From the NCBI GenBank assembly GCA_963738325.1, contig CAVTWD010000025.1:1-64000 (forward strand): a DNA stretch of 64,000 bases, read 5' to 3'. The translations under genes and the position numbers were made by a program. Under the pieces are notes generated by a model. It made no database searches and was not told where the DNA came from. It worked only from the letters and a program-made list of their open reading frames with translations. How positions within the stretch are numbered: position 1 is the first letter of the stretch; every line of letters starts with the position of its first letter. Origin of the DNA: CAVTWD01 sp963738325. GTDB taxonomy: Bacteria > Actinomycetota > Acidimicrobiia > Acidimicrobiales > Ilumatobacteraceae. Below, one piece after another: positions 1 to 11,372 of this stretch.

Positions 1-1
1 C

Positions 2-148
2 ACCCTTGGGCCAAAGCAGCAGATCAGTGGCGACGTCATCTCCATCGCCAAGGCACTGGCGCAGTCGATGGCCGAGGAGCACCGCGCGGCTGCGGACAAC
101 GCCGCTCGCCGGGCGCGCGGGGCGCAACAGTCCACGGCGCAGGAATGA
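2..148 (+). CDS. C-terminal tail of an unidentified gene (cut by window edge)
   Basis: An open frame enters from the left edge and stops at TGA 146-148. That stop overlaps the murI ATG at 145 as ATGA, which indicates translational coupling in one operon. The visible 48 residues are helical and Ala/Arg/Gln-rich (starting TLGPKQQISGDVISIAKALA and ending in QQSTAQE). I do not recognise the family from this fragment, and the catalytic part, if any, lies outside the window. Confidence 0.45.
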   Translation, partial: TLGPKQQISGDVISIAKALAQSMAEEHRAAADNAARRARGAQQSTAQE

Positions 149-966
149 GCGACCGGCGCGCGATCGGCTTCTTCGACTCTGGCGTGGGCGGCCTGACGGT
201 GCTGCGCGAAGTCATCCGGCGGCTGCCCAACGAGTCGACCATCTACATCGGCGACAACGCGCGCGCGCCGTATGGGCCGCGAACCGACGACGAGGTCAGG
301 CGGTTCTCCGCGCGAATGCCTGGACGAGCTGGCATCGCGCGACGTCAAGGCAATCGTCGTCGCCTGCAACACTTCGTCCGCGGTTGCGCTGCCGGACCTG
401 CGCTTGCGCTACAACATGCCGCTGCTGGGCGTGGTTCGACCGGGCGCTACGGCTGCCGCGCTGGCGACGCGCAACCGCCGCGTAGGCGTAATCGGCACTG
501 CGGCGACCGATCCGCTCGCATGCCTACTTCCAGGCGATCAAGGAAGAGGATCCATTCGTCGAGGTGATCGAGCAGGCGACGCCCGACCTGGTGCCGCTCG
601 TTGAAGCCGGTCGACTCGATGGGCCGCTCGTCGAGGACGTGGTGCGCAAAGCGATCGCGCCGATCACCGACTCGGACCGGGATCCGGACACGCTGCTGCT
701 GGGCTGCACCCACTACCCGCTCCTGGCGCAGATCTTCCGCGGCATCGTCGGCCCAGACGTGGCCGTCATCGACTCCGCGACGGCGACCGCGAGCGCGCTC
801 GCGCATCTCCTGGAGATGCACGACCTCAACGCGCCGGCCGGCGAGGCGGCACAGCACGTCCAGCTCACAACAGGCGACGTCGCCGCGTTCGAGCTGATCG
901 CCGAGCGGCTCTTCGGGATGGATTTCACCCAGGTCGAGCCGGTCGCGGTCGGCGGGCGCCGCGTGA
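145..966 (+). CDS. murI: Glutamate racemase, frameshifted in this sequence
   Basis: Cytosolic enzyme interconverting L- and D-glutamate for peptidoglycan. The N-terminus has the FDSGVGGLTVL motif with the catalytic-region Asp. The two catalytic cysteines lie in VVACNTSS (Cys codon 365-367) and LLGCTHYP (Cys codon 705-707). These motifs sit in three different frames, so the reading needs shifts near 305-318 and 518-525. The end is uncertain: the third frame runs on, but a further shift would reach TGA 964-966, which gives a normal length of about 270 residues and overlaps the next gene as GTGA. All key residues are present, so the shifts look like sequence errors rather than decay. Confidence 0.85.
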
Positions 967-2196
967 CGACCGCCGAGCGGCGTCGCGCTCAATCGCGTTC
1001 GTCGCGGACCGACGCGGCCCTGGGCTCTGGGCCTTGCCGCGCGGCGCGGCGGGCCTGGCGCTGGCCGGGCGCTACATCGCGCGCCGCGCCCGGAGTGCCG
1101 CTCACCTGGGCCTCGTTGATTGGTCGCGCGTCGAAGAGCTCGCGGTCAATCGGCTGAGAACGTCGCCCGGCGCGCTTTCGCGCGGCCGAGCTCGTTGCCG
1201 CGCAGGACGACTACGCGCGCGCCATGGAGCGCGTCGTGCCGCTGCTGGAGGCGCGCCTGGGCCAGCCGCTGCCCGGCGTGGTGGAGCGCCACGCGGTCGT
1301 CGATCGGCCCGATTGGGCGCGCGCCAACGTCACGACCTTCGCGGCGCTCGTCGATCGCATCGAGCCGCACCTGCTCGCGGCGAGCCGTGGGCGCGGCGCT
1401 CGCGCCGGCCTGGCGTCGGACCTGGCCAAGATGGCCAACCGCTTCCTCACGACCCAGCAGTCGGGCTTCCTGCTGGGCTACATGGGCGCGCGGGTGCTGG
1501 GCCAGTACGACGTCGCGCTGCTGTCGGCCGAAGCGACGCCGGGCAAGCTCCTCTTCGTCGAGGAGAACATCCGACTCACCGCAGCCAGCCCTGGGCGTCG
1601 AGCCGTCCGAGTTCCGGACCTGGATCGTGCTCCACGAGGCGACGCACGCCTTCGAGTTCGAGGCCAACGACTGGCTCCGGCCGTACCTGCGCGATCACCT
1701 GGAGCGCCAGCTGACCGGCGTGCTGGATCAGGCCAAGTCCATCCAGTCGGACGGCCTGGGCGGTCTCGTCCGGCGCGTGCGCGAGGCGCAGGACAACCCG
1801 ATCGCCGCGTTCCTGTCGCCGGAGCAGCGCGGCCTGTTCGAGGAGACGCAGCGCGTGATGAGCCTGCTCGAGGGATTCAGCGACTGGGTCATGGATGACG
1901 TCGGCGCACAGGTGCTGCCTGATGTCGCGGGCATCCGGTCGCGCTTCGAGGCGCGCCGCGCACAACGCCGGGGCGCGTTCGACCGCTTCGTGGCGCGCAT
2001 CACCGGGCTGGATCTGAAGCTCGAGCAGTACCGCCGCGGTGAGCGTTTTGTTGCCGGGGTCGCGGCGCACGGCGGCCAGGCGGCGATCGACGCACTGTGG
2101 CGCGGACCGGCGTCACTGCCCAGTGACGCCGAGCTGGCCGACCCGCAGCTCTGGGTCAACCGCGTCGTGCCCGGCGCCCTGGCGCGCCCTGCGTGA
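963..2196 (+). CDS. DUF2342 zincin-like metallopeptidase, frameshifted
   Basis: Member of the zinc-dependent protease-like DUF2342 family often labelled coenzyme F420 biosynthesis-associated. The reconstructed protein is about 390-400 residues. It has the zincin helix as TWIVLHEATHAFEFE (HExxH form HEATH), and the family hallmarks LLGYMGARVLGQYD and LFVEENI precede it. Segments lie in three frames, with shifts near 1180-1225 and 1590; the latter is an extra C in a CCC run. The exact start is unclear: GTG 963 overlaps the murI stop, and TTG 1034 is the first start-type codon in the frame that carries the N-terminal domain. Substrate and role are not established. It sits between cell-wall and metabolic genes with tight spacing, so an operon is likely. 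Confidence 0.75.
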
Positions 2197-3230
2197 ACGG
2201 AGTGACGATGCGCCGGAGCGGACCCGGCACGGGCCCCAATGGGGTACCCAAGGCGATCGGCGTCTCGCCCATTCTCTCGGCGCGGTACCGCCCGCAGGAC
2301 CTGGCGCGCATTGCCGACGCGGCGCCCGGCAGCCGGCTCATCAGCGTTTCGCTCGAGGGCCTCGCCGACGGCGATCTGGGCGACGTCGAGGTGCTGCTGC
2401 GCGGGCCCGCTGCCGCAGGGCATCTTCGATAGGCTGCTGGGTCGCTGCCCCAGCCTGATGTGGGTCCACTCAGCGACAGCCGGCGTCGAGCGCGTTCTGA
2501 CCCCGGCGGCACTCGAGCGCGGCCTGGCGATCACCAACGCCCGCGGCGTGTTCAGCGACCCCATCGCGGAATACGTCCTGATGATGGTGCTGGCGATCAG
2601 CCGGCGGTTGCCACAGCTGCTCGAGTTGCAGAGCGAGCGCACCTGGCAGCCGCTCCCCGGCCGAGAGATGAGCGACGTCACCGTGGGCGTCGTGGGTCTG
2701 GGCTCGATCGGCCGGCGCGTCGCCGAACTCGCCATCAAGTTCGGCTGTCGGGTGGTGGCGATCCGGCGCAAGACCGGCGACGAATCTGGCTGAAGGAGTT
2801 CCGGGGATCGCCGAGGTGCTCACCCCGGACCACCTGCCGGAGCTCATGGCGCAGAGCGACTTCATAGTTCTCGCGCTGCCGTTGACGGCGGACACGGCCG
2901 ACCTGTTCGATGCCGAGATGTTCAAGCACGCCAAGCCGGGGGCGTGGCTCATCAATGTTGCGCGCGGCGCGCTGGTCGATGAACGCGCGCTCATTCGCGC
3001 CGTTCGCGACGGCACCCTTGGCGGCGCCGTTCTCGATGCGTTCAAGGAAGAGCCGCTGCCAACCGACTCTGAGCTCTACTCCGACGCCCAACATCATCGT
3101 CACTCCACACACGTCGTGGTCCTCGGGCCGGGTCCTCGATCGCAGCATCGAGCTGTTCTGCGACAACCTGAGCCGCTTCGCGCGCGGCGAGCGGCTGCTC
3201 AACCTGGTCGATCCGGGGGCCGGCTACTAG
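2193..3230 (+). CDS. D-isomer-specific 2-hydroxyacid dehydrogenase, frameshifted
   Basis: NAD(P)-dependent reductase of 2-oxoacids, phosphoglycerate/glyoxylate reductase superfamily. The Rossmann motif is VGLGSIGRRVAE, and the catalytic triad is visible as Arg in NVARGALVDE, Glu in KEEPLP and His in TPHTSW. The gene starts at GTG 2193, overlapping the DUF2342 stop, with ATG 2208 as an alternative. Four segments need three shifts, near 2405 (extra C in a CCC run), 2790 and 3090. Total length of about 345 residues fits the family. The substrate cannot be told from sequence. Confidence 0.82.
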
Positions 3231-3263
3231 GTCTGTTTGGCCGGCCCGCCCTAGACTCGGGCG

Positions 3264-4363
3264 GTGCAGGTAGCGATAGTCGGGCTTGCCCGGAGCGGCA
3301 AGACGACCGTTTTCAACACGCTCACTCGGGGCAATGCCGAGACCGGCGGCTTCGGCGGTATGAAGGTCAACGTCGGTGTGGTCAAGGTCCCCGACGAGCG
3401 GCTGTCCAAGCTGACCGAGCTCTTCAAGCCGAAGAAGGAAGTCGCGGCCGACGTGACGTACGTCGATCTGCCCGCTCCGCCAACATCAGCCGATGGCGTG
3501 GAGGCCGCGGAGATTCCGGCCGACCAGCTGGCTCAGCTGCGCACCGCCGACGAGCTGCTTCACGTCGTTCGCGCCTTTGAGGATCCGTCCGTGCCTCACC
3601 CCGATGGCTCGGTCGATCCGTGGCGTGACATCGAGCGGATGGATCTCGAGTTCGTGCTGGCCGATCTGTCGCAGGTCGACAAGCGCGTCGAGAAGCTCAA
3701 GGTCCAGGGTCACCATGGCTCGCCCGCTGAGCGTGAGTCGAACGATCGCGAGCTCGCGGTGCTCGAGAAGCTCGCGCCCGCCCTGCGCGAGGGCAGACCC
3801 ATCCGCGATGTCGAGTTGGCCGACGACGAGGCCAAGGCCATCCGCGGCTTCCGGTTCCTGACCGAAAAGCCGGTACTGGTGCTGGTCAACATCGGTGAGG
3901 CCGACATTGCCAAGGCGGCCGACCTTGCGGCCGGACTTGCCAAGCGCTACCAGCACATGCACTCCCAGGTTGAAGCCCTGTCGGCCAAGATTGAGATGGA
4001 GATCGGCCAGCTCGATGCCGCTGAAGCGGAGGTCTTCCGCGCCGACTTGGGCTGACCGAGTCATCGCTCGAGCGCGTAATCCACCTCAGCTACAAGCTGC
4101 TGGGGTTGATCTCGTTCTTCACCGCCGGCCCCGACGAGACGCGCGCCTGGACCATTCCCGCCGGATCAACCGCGGTCGACGCGGCGGGTGCCATCCACAC
4201 CGACATCGCGCGCGGCTTCATCCGCGCCGAGACGGTGTCCGTGGAGGATCTACTGGCGTTGGGCTCCATGGCCGAGGCGCGCAAACAGGGCAAGCTGCGC
4301 TCGGAAGGCAAGACCTACAAGGTCGTCTCAGGAGATGTGATCGAGATTCTTCATTCCTCGTAG
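3264..4363 (+). CDS. ychF: Ribosome-binding GTPase/ATPase YchF, one frameshift
   Basis: Obg-superfamily P-loop NTPase that binds ribosomes and usually prefers ATP. The start is GTG 3264. Walker A is GLARSGKTTVFN and switch-region Gly residues follow. The specificity motif reads NIGE in VLVLVNIGEAD, a variant of the usual NxxE. After residue 263 the frame breaks at about 4052. The next frame carries the rest of the core and the C-terminal TGS domain (LGLISFFTAGPDETRAW to VVSGDVIEILHSS). Length of about 366 residues is normal. The single shift lies beside a GGG run, so it is probably an error. Confidence 0.88.
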
Positions 4364-4403
4364 GCCTACGCCGAGGTCGATGCGCTGACCGCCGCTAAGC
4401 GGT

Positions 4404-4769
4404 TCAGTTGTTGTCGCGGTAGGGGCGGTCCTCGGGCTCGACCTCGACCAGCATGCTCCGGAAGTCGTCTTCCTCCGTTGGTATCGCGGCCTGGCGCTCG
4501 TCGACGGCAGTGATCGCGGTCTCGCCTTCCTCGGCTGAGACGCGCACCGCGGCGCGTAGGTTGGACTCGACCTGCACGAAGCCGTGTTTGCGCTCCAGCT
4601 GGGCGGCGATACCTTCGATCAGCGATTCCTCTTCGAATGTCTTGCCGATCTCTTCCTGAGCCTCGAGCACGATCTCAAGGAACTCCTGCTCGTCGTATTC
4701 GGCGTCGTGGGCAAGGAAGATGCTCGCGAAGAGCTCGTCGTCCGACTCGTGCAGCTCGTAGAAGTACAT
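4404..4769 (-). CDS. Acidic hypothetical protein, 121 aa
   Basis: Intact frame with ATG at 4769. The product is very acidic (many Glu/Asp: EYDEQEFLEIVLEAQEEIGK) with no signal peptide, membrane segment or Cys motif. It ends with a Pro/Arg/Asp-rich tail. I do not recognise the family. It points away from ychF and is separated from the nuclease gene upstream by about 60 bases, so it may be the last gene of the mrfA-mrfB strand. Its intact reading in a block full of shifts, and codon use like its neighbours, support a real gene. Confidence 0.5.
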   Translation of the reverse strand: MYFYELHESDDELFASIFLAHDAEYDEQEFLEIVLEAQEEIGKTFEEESLIEGIAAQLERKHGFVQVESNLRAAVRVSAEEGETAITAVDERQAAIPTEEDDFRSMLVEVEPEDRPYRDNN

Positions 4770-4829
4770 GGCCCGAGTATAGGTAGCGCGTAGCAGCGGC
4801 CCGCAGGCCGGCCTGCGAAGACAGCTTTT

Positions 4830-5975
4830 CTAGGCCGCGCGACTCAACGTCCGGCGGACAAACGACTTGCGCCGCAAACGGGCCATGCGTCGCGCCAGGT
4901 CCGCCTCGATCGCGGCCATGGGCCGGTCCCACAGCCGCGCCCGTTCGGCGACGGCCGCGGCCTCCCGACACGCTGCGAGCGCTCCAGCCACGTCACGTTC
5001 GCGATGCTCGCGGTGGCGCGCAACGTGGAGCCAGGCGAGCGCCGCTCCGGGCCCGCCGCGCAACGCGATCTCGAGCCACGCGGCGTGTGCCTCTGATCTG
5101 CGGCCCAGCCTCGCCAGCAGCCGTGCACGCTCTGCCGACAGGTGGCGACGGATGCTCGCGCCGTCAATCACGCCGAGCGTCCAGGCGTCCGCGGCGAGGG
5201 CTGCCTCGACACAACGCAGCGCGTCGTCAATCCGGCCGCGTGCCACATAGGCGCGCGCCAACCCTCCAAGGTCGCCCGGGTGCAGGCCCGGCCAAACATC
5301 TGCCGACGCGTAGCCGCCCAGGACGCGGAGCAGCAACCCGAGCGACACGATGTCCTGGCGGTTGTGCTCGACGACGTCACGCAGCAGCTCGCCGCGGCGC
5401 GACCGCAGATAGCCGAAGTAGCGTTCCGGGATCAGCGCGCCCGGCAGGTCCGCATCACGAACCACCGCGCAAACCGCGTCCTCGATCGTGGCCAGTCGAG
5501 CATTGCCTGTCCGGTGTTTCCACAACTGCCGGGCCACCGGCAGTAGGTCGAGATGGCCAGCAAACAATGGGGCAGAGCGCCGATGCAGCCGAAAGCGTGC
5601 CACCAGCAGCGGCCAGTCGAAGGTTCGGCCGTTGTAGGTCACCAGCCAGCAGTCGGGCGGCAACGCCTCGACGAGTACGTCCAGCAACGCGTTCTCATCA
5701 GCATGATCTGGCAGCAGAAGCTGGCGGACCGTGAACCGATCGCCGTTCCACACTCCGAGCCCAACCAGGAACGCGACGGTCCCGGCCGCAGTGCCCAGCC
5801 CGGTCGTCTCCAGGTCCAGGCAGACCATGGGCGGCTGCGGCTCGATGCGATAGGGCAGTGCGGCGAGCGAGTGGCGATCTATGGGCAGAGCGACTGTGTG
5901 TTCGATGACGACAACCGTGCCGCGCGGTGTAGCGAATCGCCCGCCCGTTGATTGCCTCCGCCAGATCGCTTGCAT
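4830..5975 (-). CDS. mrfB: MrfB/YprB-type 3'-5' exonuclease (RNase H-like fold)
   Basis: Predicted DnaQ-like exonuclease that acts with the adjacent helicase. The first acidic motif is CLDLETTGLG (DxE). Exo II-like residues follow in VTYNGRTFDWPLL, and the C-terminal VVEHNRQDIVSLGLLL carries the HxAxxD-like H...D motif. A TPR-like helical tail from about residue 230 (ARAYVARGRIDDALRCVEAA) matches the extended YprB architecture. It lies directly downstream of the DUF1998 helicase on the same strand, the arrangement of Bacillus subtilis mrfA-mrfB (yprA-yprB), whose products repair mitomycin-C damage. The frame is intact at 381 residues. Activity here is inferred from family and context. Confidence 0.78.
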   Translation of the reverse strand: MQAIWRRQSTGGRFATPRGTVVVIEHTVALPIDRHSLAALPYRIEPQPPMVCLDLETTGLGTAAGTVAFLVGLGVWNGDRFTVRQLLLPDHADENALLDVLVEALPPDCWLVTYNGRTFDWPLLVARFRLHRRSAPLFAGHLDLLPVARQLWKHRTGNARLATIEDAVCAVVRDADLPGALIPERYFGYLRSRRGELLRDVVEHNRQDIVSLGLLLRVLGGYASADVWPGLHPGDLGGLARAYVARGRIDDALRCVEAALAADAWTLGVIDGASIRRHLSAERARLLARLGRRSEAHAAWLEIALRGGPGAALAWLHVARHREHRERDVAGALAACREAAAVAERARLWDRPMAAIEADLARRMARLRRKSFVRRTLSRAA

Positions 5976-6104
5976 GGTCCGGTCTGTTCTTCGGTTGGGG
6001 CGGTCCGGAGGGTCTGTTGGCCGACCTCAATCGATCGAGCCGGCGCGTGAGTACGGCCGTTGCCGAAGCTGCCATGCCGACAGGTTCTAAAAGAGCAGTG
6101 CCAG

Positions 6105-8394
<2,290 letters not shown>

Positions 8395-8518
8395 CGCTGG
8401 CCTGCCTCGCTGAGGCTGATACCGCTCATCCGTTCTATATGGAGCGGCAGCATAGCACCGCGATTTGCGTGCGCGCACGGTCGACGCGTTCGAATCTGCG
8501 GCGGGCATACTCAGGGCG

Positions 8519-8984
8519 ATGGCCAGACCTGCCGCCGCAACAGCAGTTGATACCGAGCTGGGCAGCCGGCTCGATTTGCTGGGTCGCCAGATTGGCTATG
8601 GCGGCGGGTTGCGGCCGCGGCGCTTCCAGATCCTGGCCATCATCCTGGTCGTCCTGGCGTTCTGGCTGGTCCTGACGTTCGGCCGGGCGCTGGGCCAGCT
8701 CAACGACGCCACGCAACGCGAGACGGCCGCGGCCGCAGAGACGCGCACTCTTGCAGGCGCAGCTCGAGACCGGGCAGGCGCGAGCTGATGCTCGTCCAGA
8801 CCGATGCGTTCCAGGCCATGCAGGCGCGCGCGCTGGGCATGGGCGAGAACGGCGAGCTCGTCTTTGCGCTGACCGCCGATGCGCCGCCGCCACCACAGAT
8901 CGTGCCGCTCGGCGCGAGGCAGCGCCGTCCGCCGCTGTCAGGAGCCCGCTCGACGCGTGGCTGGAGCTGCTCTTCGGCAAGTAG
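8519..8984 (+). CDS. FtsB/DivIC-like septum protein, frameshifted
   Basis: A small bitopic division-type protein: cytoplasmic N-terminus, one membrane helix (ILAIILVVLAFWLVLTF), then a heptad-rich coiled coil (LGQLNDATQRETAAAAETR) and a GMGENGELVFAL module. The latter resembles the post-coiled-coil region of FtsB/DivIC-like proteins. ATG 8519 was chosen because the membrane helix then begins about 40 residues in. Shifts near 8755 and 8930 are needed to join the coiled coil to the end SPLDAWLELLFGK. It is divergent from mrfA. The FtsB/DivIC assignment rests on architecture rather than strong identity. Confidence 0.55.
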
Positions 8985-8999
8985 CCGGCGCGCGGGCCG

Positions 9000-10000
9000 T
9001 CAGGCGACCCGGCGATCCTCACCCGGCTGGGGCGCTGGCTCGTTCGCCTTGAAGCGCAGGTCGTAGTAGAGCAACAGCATCACCAGCGGCGTTATTGGCG
9101 CCAGCAGCGTTGCCGCGAGCCCGTCGAACGACCGTGCCGATGGCGGCGCCGGTTGAGCTGGCGCCGTCGAGCCTGAGGATCGCCTGCGGGATTGCACCGA
9201 GGATGGCTGCGACCAGCCCGGTGATGATGGCGATGGCGATGACGTAGCCCAGCACGCGCCAGCCCGAGCCGGCGACCAGCCGCCACGAGCGCGAGAGACC
9301 GTCCACCGCGCCGGCCTTCTCCAGCACAACCGCCTGGACAATCAACGCCCAGCGCACCTCGAGGAACATGAGCGCCGCAAAAGCACCGACTATGACGATC
9401 AGCCCCAGGAACGCCGCGGCCCCGCCACCGATGAAGAGGAGGGAGCCGAACACGAGACCCAGCAGCAGCACCCCAAAGCCCGCGAGGAACAGCAGCAGCT
9501 GCGCGCCTATGACTGCCGGCGCCCGCCGCACGGCGAAGCTCAGGGCGCGACGCGCGCTTGTTGGCCGACCGCGAAATACCGAGTCGCCTATCTCCACGAC
9601 GGCCGCGCTCACGATCAATCCGACCAGGACCGACGCGAATGCGACGAGCGCAAGGAGCACGAGCGGCAGCTTCAACTCTTCGGGCAATGCCGGGATGTCG
9701 CGCGTCGGCAACGCCTCCTGGTACGCGGCAAGCCACAGGTTGAACCTGGGCGAAACGATCGCCGTGAGCGGCACCATCAAGCGCGTAGACGAGCAGGTTG
9801 GGGATCAGCGCCACGCCCAGCAGCGTTGGCCAGGCGAAGCGAAAGATGCTTAGCGTGGTGCGCGTAATCGAGTCGAAATCGAGCGGGTAGTAAGCCACGC
9901 GGAGTGCCGTGGGTGGCGGCTGATCGGGCAGCGGCGGAAAGGCAAATGGGCCGCTGCCCGGTGGCGGCGGGGGCGCGAACGGCGGCTGTTCGTCGGTCAT
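9000..10000 (-). CDS. Multi-pass membrane protein with proline-rich N-terminus, frameshifted
   Basis: The N-terminus is cytosolic and Pro-rich (FAPPPPPGSG). A short amphipathic stretch (LDFDSITRTTLSIFR) and at least five hydrophobic helices follow (for example LLLFLAGFGVLLLGLVFG and LGLIVIVGAFAALMF). The helix order and the WALIVQAVVLEKAGAVDGLSRSW segment resemble the glycerophosphoryl-diester-phosphodiesterase membrane-domain/DUF975-like superfamily, which lacks a known activity. Shifts near 9780 and 9130 join the segments; the stop at 9000 follows a charged tail. The function is unknown. Confidence 0.55.
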
Positions 10001-10034
10001 TTGCGCCAGTGTAGGAGTCGGCTAGGCTCGCGCG

Positions 10035-11065
10035 ATGCGTATGCCGGCCCGCGCAGACTGGCCGCCGCCGTTCGAGGCGCTCCCCGCCGACCGAGCCACG
10101 TGGCGCCGCCGGGCGGTGCGCGACGGGCTGATCATCAGCGGCTGGCTGGCGACAGGTTTCGCGCTGGTCGTCGTGACCTCGATCGCCCATAGCGTTGGCT
10201 ACGACGCCTACTCGTACTGGTCGATCGACTTCAACGATCTGTACGGCCGGGCGATGTCGAGCAACTTCGCCCTGGGCGCGTTCCGCTACGCGCCACCGAT
10301 CGCGTTCCTGTTCGGGCCGCTGGGCGCGCTGCCGTGGTGGCTGTTCCTGTGGCTCTGGGAAGCGCTTGATGCTGGCGCTCATCGCGTGGCTGGGCGGACG
10401 CTGGTCGCTCGTACTGCTGGCGCTGCCGCCGGTCGCGCTCGAGCTGTACCACGGCAACATCCACCTGCTGATCGCCGCCGCGATCGTGCTGGGCATGCGC
10501 TACCCGGCGGCATGGTCGTTCGTGCTGCTGAGCAAGGTCACGCCGGGCATCGGCCTGCTGTGGTTTGCCGCGCGGCGTGAATGGCGCTCGCTGGCGATCG
10601 CGCTCGGCGCCACGGCTGCGATCGCGGCTCGCCACGCTGGTCGTCGCCCCCGGCCTGTGGCGCGAATGGATCGACTCGCTCGTCAGCAACCTGAACGAGC
10701 CCCAGTGGTTCAGCGTCCCGCCGCCGGCGCCAATCCGGCTGCCGATCGCCGCGCTCGTCGTGATCTGGGGCGCCCGCACTGACCGGCCGTGGACCGTGGC
10801 GGTCGCCGCGACCCTGGGCCTGCCGATCATCTGGCCGCACGGCCTGTGCGTGCTCGCGGCGGCCATCCCGTTCCTGCGCCGCGGCGATCGCGCCGCGCTG
10901 CAATCGAACTGGCGCGACGCGGTTCAGCTGCGCACTGGCTCGCGCTGTACCTCGCCGCTTTCGTGGGTGCCGCGACTCGTGTTCGCGCTGCTCTTCACTG
11001 GGCCGATTGCAACGCTCATGGACTGGGCATCTGCCGGCCTCAACCCGTACAGTTTCCGACCCTGA
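10035..11065 (+). CDS. GT87/DUF2029-like membrane glycosyltransferase, frameshifted
   Basis: Polytopic membrane protein whose helix pattern and the segments SIDFNDLYGRA, RYAPPIAFLF, ELYHGNIHLLIAAAIV and LLSKVTPGIGLLWFA match the GT87 (DUF2029) family. That family transfers sugars from polyprenyl-phosphate donors in envelope glycan synthesis; mycobacterial alpha-mannosyltransferases belong to it. The acidic residue in the first outer loop (DFNDLY) sits where GT-C enzymes keep a catalytic Asp. Shifts near 10365 and 10625 separate three frames. The start is ATG 10035, with ATG 10041 as an alternative. The acceptor is unknown. Confidence 0.65.
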
Positions 11066-11081
11066 TGGCCCACCCCAAACG

Positions 11082-11367
11082 ATGACCACCGACCGACTGG
11101 ACCGCCTGCTCGCTGCCAACGATGACTTCAGTGCGACGTTCGATCGCGCCCACCTCAAGGCGCCGCCGCGCGAAAAGTTTGGCCGTCCTGACGTGCATGG
11201 ATTGCCGCATCGCGGTGGAGGAGCTATTCGGCCTGGAAATCGGTGACGTCGCCGTCGTGCGCAACGCCGGCGCGGTCGCGAGCGACGACGCCATCCGCTC
11301 GCTGCTCGTGACGCGGCACGTCCTGGGCGCCCGGGAGATCATCGTGATGGCGCACACCGCCTGTGGG
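11082..11367 (+). CDS. Beta-carbonic anhydrase, truncated at the block junction
   Basis: Beta-class carbonic anhydrase (CO2 hydration, zinc enzyme). The start is ATG 11082. The first zinc-site motif TCMDCR appears after a shift at about 11180 caused by an extra T in a TTT run. The second zinc-ligand motif HTACG appears at 11350-11365, preceded by GAREIIVMA. Immediately after HTACG the family sequence is lost and bases encode the interior of a P-type ATPase, so roughly the last 40 percent is missing. I take this as an artificial or recombinational break, not a functional short enzyme. Confidence 0.8.
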
Positions 11368-11372
11368 CGATC
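11358..11372. other. Junction between two unrelated sequence blocks
   Basis: Carbonic anhydrase coding sequence ends at HTACG and the P-type ATPase begins inside its membrane region (GDPKDALFAIVMILNI), sharing only the short string GTGGGCGATCC at the seam. Both genes are broken here. Frameshift density drops sharply to the right, and the phylogenetic flavour of the genes changes from Chloroflexota-like to Acidimicrobiia-like. Most likely an assembly chimera. Confidence 0.75.
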